64,000 bases of DNA from Deinococcus peraridilitoris DSM 19664 (GTDB lineage Bacteria > Deinococcota > Deinococci > Deinococcales > Deinococcaceae), in assembly GCF_000317835.1 (NCBI RefSeq), contig NC_019793.1, positions 927,001-991,000 on the forward strand, given 5' to 3'. Positions 60,110-64,000 of this stretch are shown here, in pieces; the first letter of the stretch is position 1, and every line of letters begins with the position of its first letter. A model generated the notes under the pieces. The model saw only the letters and a list, made by a program, of their open reading frames with translations, was not told the origin of the DNA and made no database searches. A program made the translations under genes and the position numbers.

Positions 60110-60310
60110 TTATTTCCCTCCCGGCAGCATGGCCTTCATGCGGGCCCACTCGCTCTTGGCGAGCACGAAGCCCTTGCCCTTGCCACGAATCTCGTCGCCG
60201 GACTTGCCGGTGTTCTGGTGGCGCTTTCCGCTCTTGAATGCCATGACTTTGCCCGTCGCGGTGATCTTGATGCGGCGCGTGGCGCTCTTCTTGGTCTTCT
60301 GCTTCGGCAT
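60110..60310 (-). CDS. rpmI: Ribosomal protein L35
   Basis: A 66-residue basic protein: [21 protein letters not shown] and the C-terminal half with [11 protein letters not shown] are standard for L35. AAGGAG 5 nt before the ATG fixes the start. It is transcribed from its own promoter at 60440-60468, after the infC terminator. Confidence 0.97.
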   Translation of the reverse strand: MPKQKTKKSATRRIKITATGKVMAFKSGKRHQNTGKSGDEIRGKGKGFVLAKSEWARMKAMLPGGK

Positions 60311-60439
60311 TGCTGCTCCTTGTGAGAAAGGGGCGCCCGATGGGGCCGCTTCCTGAGGGCCAGGCCGCAAACGCTGTTGAATGCCTGGACCCTGCTTGTC
60401 TGCCGGCGCACTCCCGAAAGCGTGGACGGCAGCCTTGTG

Positions 60440-60468
60440 ATTCTATGACAGAGGGTCAATTCTGACAA
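60440..60468 (-). promoter_or_regulatory. Promoter of rpmI-rplT
   Basis: On the minus strand TTGTCA (60468-60463) and TAGAAT (60445-60440) are separated by 17 nt. The expected leader before rpmI is about 120 nt. Confidence 0.85.
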
Positions 60469-60490
60469 GGCGCGCCCTCACGAGACCAGC

Positions 60491-60528
60491 GCAAAAAGGC
60501 GGCCCGTTGTAACGGGCCGCCTTTTTGC
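60491..60528 (-). terminator. Intrinsic terminator of infC
   Basis: GCAAAAAGGCGGCCCGTT pairs perfectly with AACGGGCCGCCTTTTTGC around GT, 9 nt after the infC stop. The arm gives T-runs on both strands. Confidence 0.93.
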
Positions 60529-60536
60529 TTCAAAAG

Positions 60537-61151
<615 letters not shown>

Positions 61152-61242
61152 CTCTCCAAAAAACGGGGCGCGGTTCCGAGCATGCAGCCTTGCGCCGCAC
61201 GCCACCGGCCTCCCGGCCGCCCTTACGGGTCAGTCGCTTTTC

Positions 61243-61248
61243 ATTTTA
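61243..61248 (-). promoter_or_regulatory. Candidate -10 box TAAAAT of infC
   Basis: Minus-strand TAAAAT about 92 nt before the infC start; no good -35. Confidence 0.4.
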
Positions 61249-61296
61249 CTACAGATCGGCCCGGGCGCCTTCGTTCACATCGCATTGATGCTCTCC

Positions 61297-62475
61297 TCAG
61301 TGCTTGTGACCCTCATCCAGCCGGGCCGATCCGATCAGTTGCAGCGCCGCCTCGTCGGCGGGTGGGTGCATCAGACCCGCCCGGGCATCACGAAAAAACC
61401 GCTCCAGCGGCAGCGACGCTGCCAGGCCGGCACCCCCCGCGGCGCGCAGCGCGAGGTCCCCCGCCCGCACCGCAGCGTTCGTCGCGGCGTGCTTGGCAGC
61501 GGCCAGCGCGGGCAGCAGGTCGGGGCGGCGCGATGGTGCGCCGGACCAGGCCCGCGTGGCACGAAACAGCAGGGCCTGCGCGGCGGCCAGTTCCAGCTCG
61601 ATCTGTCCGACCGCGCTCCGGATGGCAGGCAGGGTTGCGATGGGCCGCCCCAGCGCGGTGGGGACCCGCTGGTGTGCGTGGTGCACCAGGGCGTCGAGCG
61701 CGCCCTCTCCCACACCCAGGTAGGTCGCCGCGACTGCGGTCCAGAACCATGCGCTGCTGCCAGGCGAGACGGGCCCGGCAGGAATGTGGTGTTCTCCGGG
61801 CACAAAGACGTCCTCGAACACCACGTCGTGCGAGGAACTGCCACGCAACGCCAGCCCGTCGCCCCAGGTGCGCACGATCTTTACGCCGGGCGCGTCGGCG
61901 GCCACCAGAAAACGCTCGGTGCGGGCGGCGTCTCCCTCCCCCACCGAGGCGGTCACCACCAGGAAATCGAGCGCGGGAGCGCCGGTAGACCAGGTCTTGC
62001 GGCCCTGCAGGCGCCACCCGTCGGGCACCGCCTGCGCCCGGGTGCGCGGCAGCCCTCCCCGCGAGGGGCTACCGAGTTCGGGTTCGGAGGCCAGCGAGTT
62101 GATCAGCGCGCCGCGCGACACGGTTGCCTGTGCCACTTTCCGGTAAAGCGCTTCCGGCCACAGGGCTCCTTCAGCGGCACTGCCGAGCACGTGCCCGTTC
62201 ATGGCGACGATCAGGGCGAGTGAGGCGTCGGTGCGCCCCAGGCATTCCTGCGCCAGCGCGAATTCGTGCAGGGAAGCGCCAGAACCACCCACGTCCTGAG
62301 AAACGGTCAGGGCGGCGTAGCCACTCGCCTTGATCGCCTGGATAACGGCAGTGGGCAGCTCGCCTTCCCGCTCGGCCTGCTCGATAAAAGGATGGGCGGC
62401 CCGGGCCAGCTGGCGGGCAAGGGTGAGGAACTGTTCCTCGCGAAAAGTGAGGTCGAGGTGGGCAAGCAGGGACAC
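61297..62475 (-). CDS. Acyl-CoA dehydrogenase family protein
   Basis: A 392-residue flavoenzyme of the acyl-CoA dehydrogenase fold. The N-terminal helical part, ALTVSQDVGGSGASLHEFALAQECLGRTDASLALIVAMNGHVLG, is typical; the middle domain has WRLQGRKTWSTGAPALDFLVV, and the C-terminal helices run from about residue 250. The usual catalytic Glu near the end is not obvious: the region reads AGLMHPPADEAAL. It may therefore be a dibenzothiophene-desulfurisation (DszC)-like or other non-canonical member. A GTG start follows TAAGCT at 5 nt on the minus strand. Confidence 0.85.
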   Translation of the reverse strand: MSLLAHLDLTFREEQFLTLARQLARAAHPFIEQAEREGELPTAVIQAIKASGYAALTVSQDVGGSGASLHEFALAQECLGRTDASLALIVAMNGHVLGSAAEGALWPEALYRKVAQATVSRGALINSLASEPELGSPSRGGLPRTRAQAVPDGWRLQGRKTWSTGAPALDFLVVTASVGEGDAARTERFLVAADAPGVKIVRTWGDGLALRGSSSHDVVFEDVFVPGEHHIPAGPVSPGSSAWFWTAVAATYLGVGEGALDALVHHAHQRVPTALGRPIATLPAIRSAVGQIELELAAAQALLFRATRAWSGAPSRRPDLLPALAAAKHAATNAAVRAGDLALRAAGGAGLAASLPLERFFRDARAGLMHPPADEAALQLIGSARLDEGHKH

Positions 62476-62611
62476 GCCTCAGCTTACGGGGCGGGGGACC
62501 TGAAGACTGTCAGGCTGTATCGAACTCGACTTTGCCTTTGATGCAACACAAACCGGAGGAGCGACACGCGCTGACGCGAGCGGACGCTCTCTTTCGTGTG
62601 ACACTTTCTGG

Positions 62612-62640
62612 TTGACAGTGTCAAGGCGGGCTTCTAGAAT
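62612..62640 (+). promoter_or_regulatory. Promoter of the NUDIX regulator gene with embedded operator
   Basis: TTGACA and TAGAAT are spaced by 17 nt, and TAGAAT ends 7 nt before the ATG. The -35 box is the left half of the perfect palindrome TTGACA-G-TGTCAA (62612-62624). AAGTGT-CATGAAA-ACACTT at 62641-62659 covers the start codon, and GTGTGACAC lies at 62596-62604. Confidence 0.85.
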
Positions 62641-62647
62641 AAGTGTC

Positions 62648-63325
62648 ATGAAAACACTTACTCTGCCGCCTCAGGCCGCGCAGGTGGGCCTGGCGGTGGA
62701 CGTCGCGGCGTTCGCCATGCACGAGAGCGAACTGCAGGTGCTGCTGGTGCAGCGCGGCACCTTGCCGCACGCTCAGGTCTGGGCGCTCCCAGGCGGCTTT
62801 GTGCAACTGCACGAGGAACTGCACGAAGCGGCGTTGCGCGAACTGCGTGAGGAAACCTCGATCAGCCTGGAACCGCGGCACCTGGAGCAGTTTTATACCT
62901 TTGGCGCTCCAGAGCGCGATCCGCGCGGCCGCATCGTCTCGGTCGCCCACCTGGCCGTCCTGCCGCACGGCACCGTGCAGGTCACGGGGGGTTCGGGCAC
63001 GCTGGCCGCCGGCTGGTTTCCTGCGCACACGCCGCCTCCGCTGGCCTTTGACCATGCCCAGATTCTGGAGCGGGCCCTGCGGCGTCTGCAGACCCGGCTG
63101 GAATACGCACAGCTGGCCCTGGAGTTCCTGCCTGAGACTTTCACCCTGCCCGAACTGCAAGAAGTCCACGAAGCGATCCTGGCCAAGAAACTCGACAAAC
63201 GCAATTTCCGCAAACGCCTGCTGGCACAGGGCCTGCTGATTCTCTCCGGCGAACGGCGCAACGGCGTGGGCCGTCCGGCACAGCTGTACCGCCGCAGCAA
63301 GACCGCGCGCCGGACGACCGTATGA
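62648..63325 (+). CDS. NUDIX and winged-helix regulator (NrtR family)
   Basis: A 225-residue protein. Residues 10-145 are a NUDIX domain whose box reads GGFVQLHEELHEAALRELREET, in which the first half departs from the catalytic GX5EX7REUXEEXGU pattern but the REL-REET end is intact. Residues about 155-225 are a winged helix (FTLPELQEVHEAILAKKLDKRNFRKRLL, then GRPAQLYRRS). NrtR-type proteins sense ADP-ribose or related NAD products and repress NAD or sugar genes. The palindromes around its own promoter suggest it represses itself. Confidence 0.88.
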   Translation: MKTLTLPPQAAQVGLAVDVAAFAMHESELQVLLVQRGTLPHAQVWALPGGFVQLHEELHEAALRELREETSISLEPRHLEQFYTFGAPERDPRGRIVSVAHLAVLPHGTVQVTGGSGTLAAGWFPAHTPPPLAFDHAQILERALRRLQTRLEYAQLALEFLPETFTLPELQEVHEAILAKKLDKRNFRKRLLAQGLLILSGERRNGVGRPAQLYRRSKTARRTTV

Positions 63326-63350
63326 ACGCAGCAGGGCGGCTGGCGTCTCC

Positions 63351-63683
63351 ATGAGCTGGACACCGCGGACGCTGCTGGTCTCGATGCGGCACGGCAAACT
63401 GCTCGAAGCGCAGCTGCTCTTGCAAAACGAGTCCGGCGAGCAGGCCACCCTGCTCCTGAGTCCCAAAATGGGCGCGCGGCTGAGCGGCGCTGAACGCAGC
63501 CTGGCCCTGGCACTGGAGGCCGCGGCATACGTGACGGGTCTGGCCGTGCGCCTGGAGGCGCCCCATCCGCATGGCGTGCGCCTGCTCGTCGATGGGCGTG
63601 AGCAGAAGAGCATCACCCGCTATGGAGCGGTTTTCGCGCAGGTGGCCGAACTGGCCGATGCCTACGCCGACAGCGTCGAGTAA
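63351..63683 (+). CDS. Hypothetical small protein
   Basis: A 110-residue protein of unknown family. It has mixed strands and helices with no signal peptide, no cysteine and no membrane segment; PRTLLVSMRHGKLLEAQLLL and LALALEAAAYVTGLAVRLEA are the most regular stretches. It starts 26 nt after the NUDIX regulator gene and is probably in the same mRNA. No strong ribosome site is visible. Confidence 0.65.
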   Translation: MSWTPRTLLVSMRHGKLLEAQLLLQNESGEQATLLLSPKMGARLSGAERSLALALEAAAYVTGLAVRLEAPHPHGVRLLVDGREQKSITRYGAVFAQVAELADAYADSVE

Positions 63684-63731
63684 CGAACGGTCCTCGGCGC
63701 CTGACGCACCATCGCGCCGCTTGCCCTCGGG

Positions 63732-63737
63732 TAAAAT
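63732..63737 (+). promoter_or_regulatory. -10 box TAAAAT of ybaB
   Basis: TAAAAT ends 6 nt before the ATG at 63744; leaderless layout. Confidence 0.6.
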
Positions 63738-63743
63738 GCACTT

Positions 63744-64000
63744 ATGGACATGAAGAAGCTGATGAAGCAGATGCAGCAGGCACAGGCCGCCGCCGCGAAG
63801 ATTCAGGAAGACCTGGCGCAGCAGATGGTCGAGGGCAGCGCCAGCGGAATGGTCAGCGTCACCATGAACGGACAGGGCAAGGTCACCGCCATCAAGATCA
63901 ATCCGCAGGCCGTGGACCCGGACGACGTCGAGGCGCTCGAGGACCTGCTGCTGGTGGCCATTCAGGACGCCGCTGGCAAGGCCGACGATCTGCAGCAGCG
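63744..64000 (+). CDS. YbaB/EbfC nucleoid-associated protein, 5-prime part
   Basis: The first 85 residues are in the window. MDMKKLMKQMQQAQAAAAKIQ, VEGSASGMVSVTMNGQGKVTAIKINPQAVDPDD and EDLLLVAIQDAAGKA match the small DNA-binding YbaB/EbfC family, normally about 100-110 residues. The gene is cut by the window edge. In many bacteria recR follows; that lies outside. Confidence 0.92.
   Translation, partial: MDMKKLMKQMQQAQAAAAKIQEDLAQQMVEGSASGMVSVTMNGQGKVTAIKINPQAVDPDDVEALEDLLLVAIQDAAGKADDLQQ

Overview
The window is about 63% GC by eye and reads as a bacterial chromosome of the Deinococcus-Thermus group, most likely a Deinococcus (inference). Supporting signs are a futalosine-type menaquinone gene (mqnB), polyphosphate glucokinase, a THUMP-type tRNA methyltransferase like Thermus TrmN, a NUDIX/winged-helix regulator, and many genes whose start codon sits only 6-8 nt after a TAnnnT -10 box, the leaderless arrangement known from Deinococcus. 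No prophage, insertion sequence or CRISPR array was seen.

Region 1 (1-8.2 kb) is a plant-polysaccharide utilisation locus. It has a truncated GH2 enzyme, three GH43 enzymes (two intracellular, one exported), an ABC sugar importer (binding protein plus two permeases, no ATPase) and a small secreted protein. Region 2 (8.3-14.1 kb) holds the 2-oxoglutarate dehydrogenase E1, E2 and E3 genes, each closed by a clear hairpin. A tRNA-Glu(TTC) with its own strong promoter follows.

Region 3 (14.4-44.6 kb) is a roughly 30 kb surface-glycan island, almost all on the minus strand and partly AT-richer than its flanks. Two paralogous O-antigen-ligase/polymerase-type membrane proteins (14405 and 35334) are the only large plus-strand cassettes. 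Module A (16.8-35.2 kb) encodes a WbpM/CapD dehydratase, a reductase fused to a phosphoglycosyl transferase, the complete UDP-L-FucNAc pathway (WbjB/C/D-like) with a WbuB-like transferase, other glycosyltransferases, a Wzy-like polymerase, a Wzx flippase, and a nucleotidyltransferase/kinase/HAD-phosphatase cassette. Module B (36.5-44.6 kb) has its own WcaJ-like initiating transferase, Wzx flippase, four glycosyltransferases and GDP-mannose pyrophosphorylase. The island therefore looks like two lipid-linked glycan assembly lines with two candidate ligases.

Region 4 (44.9-64 kb) is mostly housekeeping: mqnB, pyrE, a nitroreductase, an RmlA-like nucleotidyltransferase, acetyl-CoA synthetase with a divergent GntR regulator, a TetR regulator, a 2-phosphoglycerate-kinase-like protein with three ATP-cone-like repeats, KtrA/KtrB potassium uptake, TrmN-like methyltransferase, PpgK, an ECF sigma/anti-sigma pair, rplT-rpmI-infC, an acyl-CoA dehydrogenase, an NrtR-like regulator with palindromic operators, a small unknown protein and the start of ybaB/ebfC.

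Coordinates and starts were chosen by reading; all functional names come from recognised motifs and not from a database search.
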